This document shows, piece by piece, positions 7,899 to 16,150 of a DNA stretch of 64,000 bases. The notes below the pieces were generated by a model. The model was not told the origin of the DNA. It saw nothing but the letters and a program-made list of their open reading frames with translations, and made no database searches. The translations under genes were made by a program, and so were the position numbers. Position 1 is the stretch's first letter. Each line of letters starts with the position of its first letter. Location of the stretch: the NCBI RefSeq assembly GCF_004023625.1, contig NZ_ML137709.1, positions 56,991-120,990 on the forward strand. Direction: 5' to 3'. This stretch comes from Streptomyces cavernae. GTDB taxonomy: Bacteria; Actinomycetota; Actinomycetes; Streptomycetales; Streptomycetaceae.

Positions 7899-8984
7899 AT
7901 GCTCCAGGACCTGCTGGCAGCACTCGCGTCGGCCGCGGCCGTCGGGCTGGTGTACGTCGCCTCGGCGGCCCGCATCGTCAAGCAGTACGAACGCGGGGTG
8001 GTCCTGCGGCTCGGGCGGCTCTCCGGCCCCGTCCGCGCGCCGGGCTTCACCATGGTGGTCCCGGCAGTGGACCGGATGCACAAGGTGAACATGCAGATCG
8101 TGACGCTGCCCATCCCCGCGCAGGAGGGCATCACGCGGGACAACGTCACGGTGCGGGTGGACGCCGTCGTCTACTTCAAGGTGGTCGACGCGGCCAACGC
8201 CATCATCCAGGTCGAGGACTACCGTTTCGCGGTCTCGCAGATGGCGCAGACGTCGCTGCGGTCGATCATCGGCAAGAGCGATCTGGACGATCTGCTCTCC
8301 AACCGGGAGAAGCTCAACCAGGGGCTGGAGCTGATGATCGACAGTCCGGCCGTGGGGTGGGGTGTGCAGATCGACCGGGTGGAGATCAAGGACGTGTCGT
8401 TGCCGGACACGATGAAGCGGTCGATGGCCCGGCAGGCGGAGGCCGACCGCGAACGCCGGGCGCGCATCATCAACGCGGACGCGGAGCTGCAGGCCTCGAG
8501 GAAACTGGCGGAGGCGGCGCAGGCGATGTCGCGGCAGCCCGCCGCGCTCCAACTGCGCCTGTTGCAGACGATCGTGGCGGTCGCCGCCGAGAAGAACTCC
8601 ACCCTGGTCCTGCCGTTCCCGGTGGAACTCCTCCGCTTCCTGGAGCGCTCACAGGGCGTGCCCTCGCCGTTGGAGACGAGCAGCCAGCCGGCGGCCGGGC
8701 CCCCGGAGACAGGTCGGGGGGAGACAGGGCTCCCGGACGCAGGGCATCCGGACACAGCACTCCCGAAGACGGGACCAGCGGAAACAGGACTCCCGAACAG
8801 GGGACTTCCCAACACGGGACTACCGGAGACGGGACTACCGGAGACGGGACTACCGGAGACGGGACTACCGGAGACGGGATTCCCGAAGTCGGCACTTCCG
8901 GAGACCGGCCCCCCGAAAGGGAGCCAGAGCCACCCCGACGGCGAGTCATCGGTCAGGGATCCCGGGCGGACTTACCCCGAGTGA
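7899..8984 (+). CDS. SPFH/prohibitin-family membrane protein
   Basis: A 361-residue slipin/stomatin-like protein, predicted to anchor in the membrane by the N-terminal hydrophobic segment (residues 1-22) and to scaffold membrane microdomains. The SPFH domain covers about residues 25-210, with the typical QYERGVVLRLGR and VVPAVDRMHKV motifs and a helical AEADRERRARIINADAE segment. The last 110 residues are low complexity, built on 5-residue units such as LPETG coded by a 15 bp tandem repeat. The start is the ATG after GGGGGTCGTC; upstream open frame is probably leader. No NfeD partner is adjacent. Confidence 0.88.
   Translation: MLQDLLAALASAAAVGLVYVASAARIVKQYERGVVLRLGRLSGPVRAPGFTMVVPAVDRMHKVNMQIVTLPIPAQEGITRDNVTVRVDAVVYFKVVDAANAIIQVEDYRFAVSQMAQTSLRSIIGKSDLDDLLSNREKLNQGLELMIDSPAVGWGVQIDRVEIKDVSLPDTMKRSMARQAEADRERRARIINADAELQASRKLAEAAQAMSRQPAALQLRLLQTIVAVAAEKNSTLVLPFPVELLRFLERSQGVPSPLETSSQPAAGPPETGRGETGLPDAGHPDTALPKTGPAETGLPNRGLPNTGLPETGLPETGLPETGLPETGFPKSALPETGPPKGSQSHPDGESSVRDPGRTYPE
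8701..8890 (+). repeat. 15 bp coding tandem repeat (LPETG units)
   Basis: Units close to GGACTACCGGAGACG repeat perfectly four times around 8818-8878, and degenerate copies extend back to about 8701. Each unit adds five residues (L-P-E-T-G and variants) to the tail of the SPFH protein, so unit number can change without a frameshift. Confidence 0.8.
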
Positions 8985-9073
8985 CAGCTGTTGCAGGCGT
9001 GGTTCCCGAGCCCTCCCGCCCGTGATACACACGGCTGGGTCACTGTCCTGTCCGCCAGCAGGAAGGTTGCCCC

Positions 9074-10459
9074 ATGTCCGAAACCCCGTCCGTAACACGC
9101 CGTCAGGCGATCGCGCGCACGGCCGCGCTGGGTGCGCTGGGTACCTCGATCGCCTTCGCCGGAGATCTCTCAGAACTCTTCGCGGGCACCGCCTCCGCCC
9201 AGAGCGGCCGCGGCGGCTACGGCCCCCTTGTGCCCGACCCCCGCGGGCTGCTCGATCTGCCGGCCGGTTTCCGCTACCGGGTGCTCTCCCGCGAGGGCGA
9301 CCGACTGCGTTCCGGCGAGGGCGCGGTCCCCGGCAACCACGACGGCATGTCGGCCTTCGCGGGCCGCCACGGCCGGGTCCACCTCGTGCGCAACCACGAG
9401 AACCGCCACAACGCCGCACGACCGGTCCCGGTGATCGAGGGCCTCACCTACGACCCGGCGGGCAAGGGCGGCTGCACCGCGCTGACGCTGGACTCCCGAG
9501 GCCGGGTCCTCGCCGAGCGCGTGGCTATCGCCGGCACCGCGGTCAACTGCGCGGGCGGCCCGACCCCGTGGGGCACCTGGCTGACCTGCGAGGAGACCGA
9601 GGACAAGGCCGGCACCAACGGCTACACCAAGGACCACGGCTTCATCTTCCAGGTCGACCCGGCGGACCCGTACCGCACCGGAGCCGTACCGCTCACGGCG
9701 ATGGGCCGCTTCCAGCACGAGGCGGTCGCCATCGATCCCGCGCGCGGCATCGTCTACGAGACCGAGGACGCGTTCCTCAAGCCGTTCGGCCTCTTTTACC
9801 GCTTCCTCCCCCAGAAACCGCTGGGCGGTGTCGGCTCCCTGCGCGCGGGCGGCAGACTCCAGGCGATGCGCGTACCGGACGTGCCCGACCTCTCCGCCGT
9901 CCAGGAGATCGGAGCCGCCTTCGACCGCGTCGAATGGGTCGACGTCCCGGATCCACTCGCGACCGGGACCCCCATCCGTCTGCAGGACTTCGGTCCGAAG
10001 GGCATCACCCACGCGCAGAAGCTGGAGGGCTGTTACTGGGGCGGCCGGAGCGTGTACTTCGTGTCGTCGTTCGCGCGCAGCACGGAGGGGTCGGCCGCCG
10101 ACCACTACGGGCAGATCTGGCGCTACGAGCCCACTGCGCGCCGCCTCACGCTGGTGATCGTCTTCGGTCCGGGCACCGACCTACAGCTGCCCGGTGAGTC
10201 CCCCGACAACATCTGTCTCGCCCCCAGCGGCGGGCTCATGGTCTGCGAGGACGGCAACGGCGCCCAGCACGTCTACGGCGTGACCCGGCGCGGCGAGGTG
10301 TACCCGATGGCACGCAACAGGCAGAACGTGGGCACGCCCGAGGAACCGGAGTGGGGCGAGTTCGCCGGCGTCACGTTCTCGCCGGACGGCGACACGATGT
10401 ACGTGAACTGCTACGCCCCGGGCACGACCTTCGCGGTGACGGGCCCCTGGCGCCGCTGA
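9074..10459 (+). CDS. PhoX-like/DUF839 exported protein with Tat signal
   Basis: A 461-residue exported protein of the PhoX/DUF839 family, which includes calcium-dependent alkaline phosphatases. The N-terminus carries a Tat signal (RRQA at residues 9-12, hydrophobic stretch, cleavage near ASAQS at about 45). The mature part has the beta-propeller family marks VRNHENR, TPWGTWLTCEET, EAVAIDPARGIVYETED and ITHAQKLEGCYW. The C-terminal GVTFSPDGDTMYVNCYAPGT is characteristic. A phosphatase or other hydrolase role is inferred from the family. Expression under phosphate limitation would be expected, but no PHO box was recognised. Confidence 0.85.
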   Translation: MSETPSVTRRQAIARTAALGALGTSIAFAGDLSELFAGTASAQSGRGGYGPLVPDPRGLLDLPAGFRYRVLSREGDRLRSGEGAVPGNHDGMSAFAGRHGRVHLVRNHENRHNAARPVPVIEGLTYDPAGKGGCTALTLDSRGRVLAERVAIAGTAVNCAGGPTPWGTWLTCEETEDKAGTNGYTKDHGFIFQVDPADPYRTGAVPLTAMGRFQHEAVAIDPARGIVYETEDAFLKPFGLFYRFLPQKPLGGVGSLRAGGRLQAMRVPDVPDLSAVQEIGAAFDRVEWVDVPDPLATGTPIRLQDFGPKGITHAQKLEGCYWGGRSVYFVSSFARSTEGSAADHYGQIWRYEPTARRLTLVIVFGPGTDLQLPGESPDNICLAPSGGLMVCEDGNGAQHVYGVTRRGEVYPMARNRQNVGTPEEPEWGEFAGVTFSPDGDTMYVNCYAPGTTFAVTGPWRR

Positions 10460-10760
10460 CGCCCCGACGCCCTCTCCTCGGGCCTAGTGCCCCAACAGGC
10501 AACGTTCACCCCGTCGCGACGCCCGGCACTCCCCCAAGCTCTGCGAGCAGGGGGACCCCCACTCGCCGCACCGGCCGAAAGCCCAAGTACATCCAGTACG
10601 AGGACTTCCGGCCGGCACTCCCCCAAGCTCTGCGAGCAGGGGTACCCCCAGAAGACGCCCCGGACGCCGCTCCTTGACGGGCAAGCGTTGCCTGCCGGGG
10701 CACTAGCCCGGAGAACTCCCAGGTCGTCTAGGTGCGCGTCGACGGGGTACCCGGGGCCGC
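10460..10760. other. Gene-free 301 bp holding palindromic element copy A
   Basis: Apart from the repeat element at 10484-10706, only short flanks are present. No gene, clear promoter or terminator is seen. Confidence 0.7.
10484..10706. mobile_element. MITE-like palindromic element, copy A
   Basis: A 223 bp element with imperfect terminal inverted repeats: CTAGTGCCCCAACAGGCAAC on the left and its complement (CTAGTGCCCCGGCAGGCAAC) on the right. Inside are two copies of the hairpin motif TCCCCCAAGCTCTGCGAGCA (from 10530 and from 10619). A nearly identical sequence in reverse orientation lies at 40009-40306. No transposase is coded. It could be a non-autonomous transposable element or a REP-type repeat; the CTAG ends would fit duplication of a CTAG target. 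Confidence 0.75.
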
Positions 10761-12356
10761 ATGACCGAGAAGCGCTCGAACAGGTCGTACTGGATGGAGA
10801 CGGCCCCGGGTACGCCGCTTCCCCCGCTGGAGGCGGACCTCGACGTCGACGTGGCCGTGGTGGGCGCCGGTATGGCCGGGCTCAGCACGGCCTGGGAGCT
10901 GGCCCGGGCCGGGCGGCGCGTGGCCGTCCTGGAGGCGGGCCGCGTCGCCGCCGGGGTCACCGGCCGCACCACCGCCAAGCTGACCGCGCTGCACGGTCTG
11001 GTCTACGGCCGGCTGCGCCGTACCCGGGGCGTGGAGGGAGCGCGGCTGTACGCGCGCTCGCAGAGCGAGGCCGTCGAGCACGCCGCCGCGATCGTGGAGG
11101 AACTCGGCATCGACTGCGAGTGGGAACGCCGCGACGCCTTCACCTACGTAAGGGACCCGAGCGGCGCCGACAAGGTGCGGGCCGAGGCCGAGGCCGCCCG
11201 GGAGGCGGGGCTGCCCACCGAGTACGTGACCGAGTGCGGGCTGCCGTACCGGATCGCGGGCGCGGTGCGGCTCCCCGACCAGGTCCAGTTCCACCCGCGA
11301 AAATACCTGCTGGCGCTCACCGCCGATCTGCTCGCGCACGGTGCGGCGATCCACGAGGAGACGGTCGTGACGGGCCTCGACGAGGGGGAACCGTGCCGAC
11401 TGCGGACCCGGACCGGGGCGACGGTGACGGCCCGTGACGTCGTGGTGGCCACGCACTACCCGCTCTTCGACCGGGCGCTGCTGTTCACCCGGCTGTCTCC
11501 GCGCCGGGAGCTGGTCGTTGCCGGGACGGTCGATGCCGAGCAGGATCCGGACGGCATGTACATCACGCCGGAGGAGAACACGCGCTCGGTACGGACGGCC
11601 CCGTACGGCGACGGGAAGCGGCTGCTCGTCATCACGGGCGAGCACTTCACTCCGGGTTCGGGCGACTCGGCGGAACGGTTCGACCGGCTCGCCCGGTGGG
11701 CCGACGAGCACTTCCCGGGCGTAGAGCTCAGTCACCGTTGGGCCACCCAGGACAACGACTCCACCGACACAGTGCCGCTGGTCGGCCCGATGCACCCGGC
11801 GGCCCGTCACACCTTCGTGGCGGCCGGGTTCGGCGGCTGGGGCATGAGCGGCGGCATCATGGCGGGACGGCTGCTGGCGGCGCTCGTCACCGGGAACTCC
11901 GGGGACTCCCTGGGCGCCGGGCGCGCCCGGGGAGACGCGGACGCCGCGGACGCCGGGGCCGCCCGGGCTTCCGGGCGGAAGCCGCCGTGGGCGGACCTGT
12001 ACGATCCGCGCCGCGTCCGGTCGGTGGTGCGCGAGGCCCCGCAGTTCCTCAAGTTCCAGGCGAAGTCCGCCGCCCACTTCATCGGCGACCGGCTGCGCCC
12101 GCCGAGCTCGCTCGACGACATCACTCCCGGTCAGGGCGCCGTCGTGCGCGTCGACGGCCGCCGCCTCGCGGTCTATCGCGACGACGACGGCAAACCGCAC
12201 GCCGTGTCGGCCCGCTGTACCCACCTCGGCTGCCTGGTCGCCTTCAACCCGGCGGAGCGCACCTGGGAGTGCCCGTGCCACGGCTCCCGCTTCGACCCGG
12301 ACGGCCAGGTCGTCCAGGGCCCGGCCATCCGGCCGCTGAGGCGAAAGGACGTGTGA
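10761..12356 (+). CDS. FAD-dependent oxidoreductase with C-terminal Rieske [2Fe-2S] domain
   Basis: A 531-residue flavoprotein. The N-terminal DAO-type FAD domain begins with the dinucleotide motif GAGMAG (near residue 36) and contains the typical GWGMSGGIMAG FAD-closing segment near residue 365. A linker of about 60 residues leads to a Rieske domain at about 450-531 with both cluster motifs: CTHLGC (Cys and His) and CPCHGS (Cys and His). The fusion suggests electron flow from an amine- or imino-acid-like substrate through FAD to an iron-sulfur centre. The substrate is unknown. The ATG follows a GGGGCCGC leader without a strong ribosome site. Confidence 0.88.
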   Translation: MTEKRSNRSYWMETAPGTPLPPLEADLDVDVAVVGAGMAGLSTAWELARAGRRVAVLEAGRVAAGVTGRTTAKLTALHGLVYGRLRRTRGVEGARLYARSQSEAVEHAAAIVEELGIDCEWERRDAFTYVRDPSGADKVRAEAEAAREAGLPTEYVTECGLPYRIAGAVRLPDQVQFHPRKYLLALTADLLAHGAAIHEETVVTGLDEGEPCRLRTRTGATVTARDVVVATHYPLFDRALLFTRLSPRRELVVAGTVDAEQDPDGMYITPEENTRSVRTAPYGDGKRLLVITGEHFTPGSGDSAERFDRLARWADEHFPGVELSHRWATQDNDSTDTVPLVGPMHPAARHTFVAAGFGGWGMSGGIMAGRLLAALVTGNSGDSLGAGRARGDADAADAGAARASGRKPPWADLYDPRRVRSVVREAPQFLKFQAKSAAHFIGDRLRPPSSLDDITPGQGAVVRVDGRRLAVYRDDDGKPHAVSARCTHLGCLVAFNPAERTWECPCHGSRFDPDGQVVQGPAIRPLRRKDV

Positions 12357-12402
12357 GTCCGGTGCTGGGCCGCACGGTCCGGCACCGGCCTACGCTGGAG
12401 GT

Positions 12403-12612
12403 ATGAGCGACTACTGCAGCGCAGGCCCCGCCGCCGAGGCATCGCGGGGCGAAGGCGTGGCCGCGGTCGAGGGCGCGGTCACCGGGGGCCCGCCCTTCGC
12501 CGAGTGCGTGCTGTGCCGGGAGCCCACCGAATACCCCGAGTCCTACAAGGGCATCACGCTCTGCCCCGTCTGCGAGTGGCGGGAGGCCGAGCGCACGGCC
12601 TGCTCCGGCTGA
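12403..12612 (+). CDS. Zinc-ribbon miniprotein
   Basis: A 69-residue protein with two cysteine pairs, CVLCREPTEY (near residue 36) and LCPVCEWREAE (near 54), that would form a small zinc ribbon. The N-terminal half is disordered. It starts at an ATG 46 bases after the Rieske oxidoreductase stop, preceded by GGAGG at close to ideal spacing, which supports it as real despite its size. A nucleic-acid or protein interaction role is only a guess from the fold. Confidence 0.7.
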   Translation: MSDYCSAGPAAEASRGEGVAAVEGAVTGGPPFAECVLCREPTEYPESYKGITLCPVCEWREAERTACSG

Positions 12613-12683
12613 GGAGCGCCGGCTGGGCACGCTCCACCCGAGCACGCTCCGGCTGAGGGGCTCCGGCTGAGGGGCGCCGACCG

Positions 12684-13349
12684 TCACCGGCGCGAGGTGA
12701 TCGCGCAGGCCACGGCGGTCGCTGCTGCCGTGAGCAGTGCGGCGGTCAGCAAGGGGAGCACCGAGGACGGAACGGTCCCCGACTCGGAGCCGGTGACCAG
12801 GTCCGAAACCGCTGTGCGGGCCGGTGAGCCGGAGACCACCAGCGCGAGGAGCGTGGCGAGGAGCATCGCGGGGACGGCCTTGCCCGGGGAGCGCAGCAGC
12901 GGCCAGGTGGTCAGGGCGCCGACTCCCGTTCCGAGCAGGGCGCAGACCAGCGCCGCCAGCAGCCCCGCCGTACCGGCCGCGAGGACGGACACCTCCGTCC
13001 GCTGGTCGTTGCTGGCCGGGTCGCTGATCGCCGTGACCAGGACGGCCCCGACGACACCGAGCCCGACCGCCGCGACCAGCGCGACCAGCAGACATGCCAG
13101 GTGGGCCCGTCCGGGCCCGGCCGCTGCGGCGGCCGGGCCGCGGACTTCGGGCGGCTCGTTGGTGGCGCAGATCCGCACCAGCCAGGCCGCGACGGGTACC
13201 AGGGGCGCGGCCGCGTACCCGAGGGAGTCCAGCACCGGCTGGCCGGTCTGGACACCGATGCCGAGGAAAGCCGCGTAGAGGATGACGGGCGGCAGCCAGC
13301 GCTGTGAGCGCAGCAGCAGCGATGTCTGGTAGCGGAGCAGAGCGGTCAT
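12684..13349 (-). CDS. ABC transporter membrane subunit
   Basis: A 221-residue integral membrane protein with about six hydrophobic segments, hydrophilic loops rich in Ala/Gly, and no enzyme motifs. Its ATG overlaps the stop of the upstream ATPase gene (ATGA), so it is the permease partner of that ATPase. The N-terminus (MTALLRYQTSLLLRSQRWLPPV) is typical of ABC-2-like export permeases. The substrate is unknown. A short CTCCGGCTGAGG-like repeat lies just downstream (about 12600-12680). Confidence 0.8.
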   Translation of the reverse strand: MTALLRYQTSLLLRSQRWLPPVILYAAFLGIGVQTGQPVLDSLGYAAAPLVPVAAWLVRICATNEPPEVRGPAAAAAGPGRAHLACLLVALVAAVGLGVVGAVLVTAISDPASNDQRTEVSVLAAGTAGLLAALVCALLGTGVGALTTWPLLRSPGKAVPAMLLATLLALVVSGSPARTAVSDLVTGSESGTVPSSVLPLLTAALLTAAATAVACAITSRR

Positions 13350-14875
13350 CGGTCGGCCTCGGTCCGTCGGGGATGGGCGGTGGCGTTACGGGGACCGTCC
13401 TCGGCCAGGGAACGAGGCCGAGGAATCCCACCGGCCCCGGCCCCCGCGGTGGCCCCGACACCGGCCCCGGCCTCTGCCAGGCTCCCGACGCCGACGTCGG
13501 CCTCTGCATCTGCCCGGCGCCCAATTCCGGCCCCGGCCCCGGCCTCTGCATCTACCAGGCGTCCAACTCCGGCTCCGGCCTCTGCCGGGCTCCCAACGTC
13601 TGGCCCAGCACCCGCCAAACGCCCGGCCCCGGACCCAATTCCCGCCGAGGTCCCAGAGTCGGCCGCAGCTCCCGCTGTGGTCCCAGCGTCGGCTCCCGGC
13701 CCCGCCATACTCCCTGCGCCGGGCTCAGCACCCGCCATACTCCCGGCCAGGGCCCCGGACCCGGACCCCGACCCGGACCCCGCCGTACTCCCCGTCCCGG
13801 CCGTGCCGGGGTCGTCGCCCGCCGCTCGCCCACCGGCAGCGTCACTGGCCGGTCCTGCCGACCTGGTCGGTTCTGCGAACCTGGCCGGTCCCGCCGACCT
13901 GGCCGGTCTTCCCGACCGGGCATCACCGCCCGCAGGCCCCTGCCGCTCGGCGTCGGCCCCCACTCGCGCCTCCGTGCCGAGCAGCCCCCGGTGCTCCGCC
14001 CTTACGGACGGCTCACGTGCCACCGTCACCACGTGCCACGCGGGGCGGGCGGTCAGCAGGGCGTGCAGGACCTCGTCCGAGCCGGACTCGGGGACGGTCA
14101 GCAGGAGCCTGCCGGGCTCGAGGTGTTCCACGAGCGCGGCCGGCGCCACCGCGTCGGCCGGCGGGGTCGCGCCGACGGGGCCTTCCGCCTCGATGACCAG
14201 CCGGGGGCCCGAACCGGCCTCGGGCGCACGGGCTTCGACGGAGCCGTCGACGATCTCGTACGTGGCGTCCGTCACGCCACCCAGGCGGCCCGGGTCGTGT
14301 TCCGTGAAGACCACGGCGGTACCGGCGGAGAGCCGCTCGGTCACCACACGGTCCAGTTCGGCGCGGGCCGCCGCGTCGAGGCCGGTCCAGGCCTCGTCCA
14401 GGACCAGGAGTGCCGACTCCGCGAGCAGCGCCTGTGCGACCGCCACCTTCTGGCTGCTTCCCTTGGACAGCTCCGACAGGGGGGTGTCGGCGTACTCCGC
14501 GGCGCCGAATCGTTCCAGCCACTCGTCGGCGGCGTCCGCGGCGGCCGGCCGGGACAGACCGTGCACGGCGCCGAGGTGGATCAGGTAGTCGGCCGCCGTG
14601 AAGGGCAGCACCGCGGGGAAGCGCTCGGGCACGTAGGCGGTGCGCGGGCGTCCGCTGATCCGGCCCTCGGTGGGGGCGTCGATCCCGGCCAGCAGTTTCA
14701 GAAGGGTCGACTTGCCGACGCCGTTGGCGCCTTGTACGCGCACGAGGGTGCCGGGGGCCACCACCAGGTCCACACCGCGCAACACCCAGCGGCCACGCAG
14801 CCCGTAACGGCCGCGGTAGCGGCGCCCGACCCCCTCCAGTCGCAGTTCCCCTGAGGTACGGAGGTCTCGCTTCAT
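13346..14875 (-). CDS. ABC transporter ATP-binding protein with ~200-residue low-complexity tail
   Basis: A 509-residue protein. Residues 1-215 form a standard ABC ATPase with Walker A GANGVGKST (49-57), signature LSKGSSQ (136-142), Walker B LLVLDE (156-161) and the switch histidine (193). Residues 220-295 form a small extra domain. From about residue 300 to the end the chain is almost wholly Gly, Ala, Ser and Pro repeats such as AEAGAGVGRL. Normal family length is 210-310. I chose the ATG at 14875 (MKRDLRTSG). The gene is coupled to the downstream permease, and the tail is presumably disordered in the cytosol. Confidence 0.85.
   Translation of the reverse strand: MKRDLRTSGELRLEGVGRRYRGRYGLRGRWVLRGVDLVVAPGTLVRVQGANGVGKSTLLKLLAGIDAPTEGRISGRPRTAYVPERFPAVLPFTAADYLIHLGAVHGLSRPAAADAADEWLERFGAAEYADTPLSELSKGSSQKVAVAQALLAESALLVLDEAWTGLDAAARAELDRVVTERLSAGTAVVFTEHDPGRLGGVTDATYEIVDGSVEARAPEAGSGPRLVIEAEGPVGATPPADAVAPAALVEHLEPGRLLLTVPESGSDEVLHALLTARPAWHVVTVAREPSVRAEHRGLLGTEARVGADAERQGPAGGDARSGRPARSAGPARFAEPTRSAGPASDAAGGRAAGDDPGTAGTGSTAGSGSGSGSGALAGSMAGAEPGAGSMAGPGADAGTTAGAAADSGTSAGIGSGAGRLAGAGPDVGSPAEAGAGVGRLVDAEAGAGAGIGRRADAEADVGVGSLAEAGAGVGATAGAGAGGIPRPRSLAEDGPRNATAHPRRTEADR
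13380..13900. repeat. Degenerate GC-rich coding repeat in the ATPase tail
   Basis: About 500 bp coding the Gly/Ala tail consist of short degenerate units (CCGGCCCCGGCC, GCCCCGGCCTCTGCC and similar). The composition keeps the opposite strand open over a long distance. It looks like repeat expansion rather than a folded domain. Confidence 0.7.
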
Positions 14876-14946
14876 GGGGGCCATCCTCGCGCGAGCGCAC
14901 GTCGGCGCGCAGTAGAACCGATCTTCCGCCTGGCAGACTGGGGTCT

Positions 14947-15759
14947 GTGAGCAGTGACCAGACGACCACCGCCGACCCCACCGGCGCCGCCGGCACCCCC
15001 GCCGTACCCGCCGTACCCGCCGCACCAACCGTACCGGCCGCGCCCGCCTCACCCGGTTCGAAGGACGACACCCCCTTCCGTACGGAGCGGACGTTTCGCG
15101 ACGAAGTACCCCAATTCGTCCTGCCGTTGGTCGTCCGGATCGAGAGGGCCGCTCCCCCGCCGCGCACCGACGCGCTGGAGACCGCCGCCCGTGCGGTACT
15201 GGTGATGCTCGGCGACGAGCGGTCGACCGGCGACGGGGATTGGGCGCAGGCGATGCGGAACTGGCAGGACGCCCGGATCCGCAAGGTGGTGCGGCGGGCG
15301 CGCGGTGCCGAGTGGCGGCGGGCGGAGGCGCTGCCCGGCATCACGGTGACGGGCAAGTCGGCCGAGGTAAGGGTCTTCCCTCCGGTACCGCTCGACGGCT
15401 GGCCCAAGGACCTGGCCCGGCTGCAGGTCTCCGGCACGGACCTGGACGATCCGGAGCCGCCCGGGGACACCGACCCCGCGCAGCCCGTGCTGTGGCTGAA
15501 CCCGGAGCTGGAGATGTCGGCGGGCAAGGCGATGGCGCAGGCGGGCCACGGCGCCCAACTGGCCTGGTGGGAGCTGACGGACGAGCAGCGCACGGCCTGG
15601 CGCGATGCGGGCTTCGCGCTCGCCGTACGCACCGCGGACCCGGCCCGCTGGCCCGGACTCACCACCAGCGGACTGCCGTTGGTCCGGGACGCCGGCTTCA
15701 CGGAGATCGCCCCCGGCTCCTGCACGGTGGTCGCCGACCATCCGGCCCTGCGCCGCTGA
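14947..15759 (+). CDS. Peptidyl-tRNA hydrolase Pth2-like protein
   Basis: A 270-residue protein whose C-terminal 100 residues show the Pth2 fold: LNPELEMSAGKAMAQAGHGAQLA holds the lysine and the QAGHGA helix, followed by GLPLVRDAGFTEIAPGS. In other organisms Pth2 releases tRNA from drop-off peptidyl-tRNA. The N-terminal 170 residues are an actinobacterial extension with a Pro/Ala-rich start. Bacterial Pth1 is normally the essential enzyme, so this may be an additional or altered hydrolase. The start is a GTG, divergent from the ABC ATPase 71 bases away. Confidence 0.78.
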   Translation: MSSDQTTTADPTGAAGTPAVPAVPAAPTVPAAPASPGSKDDTPFRTERTFRDEVPQFVLPLVVRIERAAPPPRTDALETAARAVLVMLGDERSTGDGDWAQAMRNWQDARIRKVVRRARGAEWRRAEALPGITVTGKSAEVRVFPPVPLDGWPKDLARLQVSGTDLDDPEPPGDTDPAQPVLWLNPELEMSAGKAMAQAGHGAQLAWWELTDEQRTAWRDAGFALAVRTADPARWPGLTTSGLPLVRDAGFTEIAPGSCTVVADHPALRR

Positions 15760-16150
15760 GGCGGAGCCCGGGCGACCGGTGACACCGGGCGGCAGGTCGG
15801 GGCAGCACTTCGGGGCCGCACGTCGGGCGGCGCCGCGGGGCCGCACGTCGGAGCGCCACTTCAGGGCGGCACTCCGGGGCAGCCCTTCGGCACTGCGGGG
15901 CAGCCCCCTTCGGAACGGCGGGGCAGCCCCCTTCGGAACGGCGGGGCAGCACTCCGGACGGCGCTCCGGAACGGCGCTCCGGGACGGCACGTCGGTGCGG
16001 CCCCCGAGCCACACCTGCCCATGCCCGGTTGACGTGTGTGATCAGGACCGCTGGGCGTGATTGAACAACTCGGTGACCTCTCCCGTACCTGGTGGCAGGC
16101 AAGTAGGTTGCCCCGACGAGCCAGTTGGGGCGTCCCTCTCGGGAGGCACA
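15760..16150. repeat. Gene-free 391 bp with degenerate GGGCAGC/CTTCGGAACGGC repeats
   Basis: From about 15793 to 15995 the sequence is made of imperfect units; the clearest is GGGCAGCCCCCTTCGGAACG, present twice in tandem around 15898-15945, with shorter versions (GGCACTCCGGGGCAGC, GGCGCTCCGGAAC) around it. The last 150 bases carry the leader of the DUF4142 gene, including a CCCC-GACGAGCCAGTT-GGGG inverted repeat near 16112-16131. No gene is supported. Confidence 0.7.

Noticed and set aside
10411..10626. Conserved peptide RPEVLVLDVLGLSAG found in frames of both CTAG elements
   Set aside because: The similarity is explained by DNA identity of the repeats. The frames have no shared start or stop and no ribosome site.
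13304..14854. Open frame of 516 codons opposite the ABC ATPase
   Set aside because: The frame is open because of the repeat composition; it has no motif or ribosome site, while the opposite strand codes a clear ATPase.
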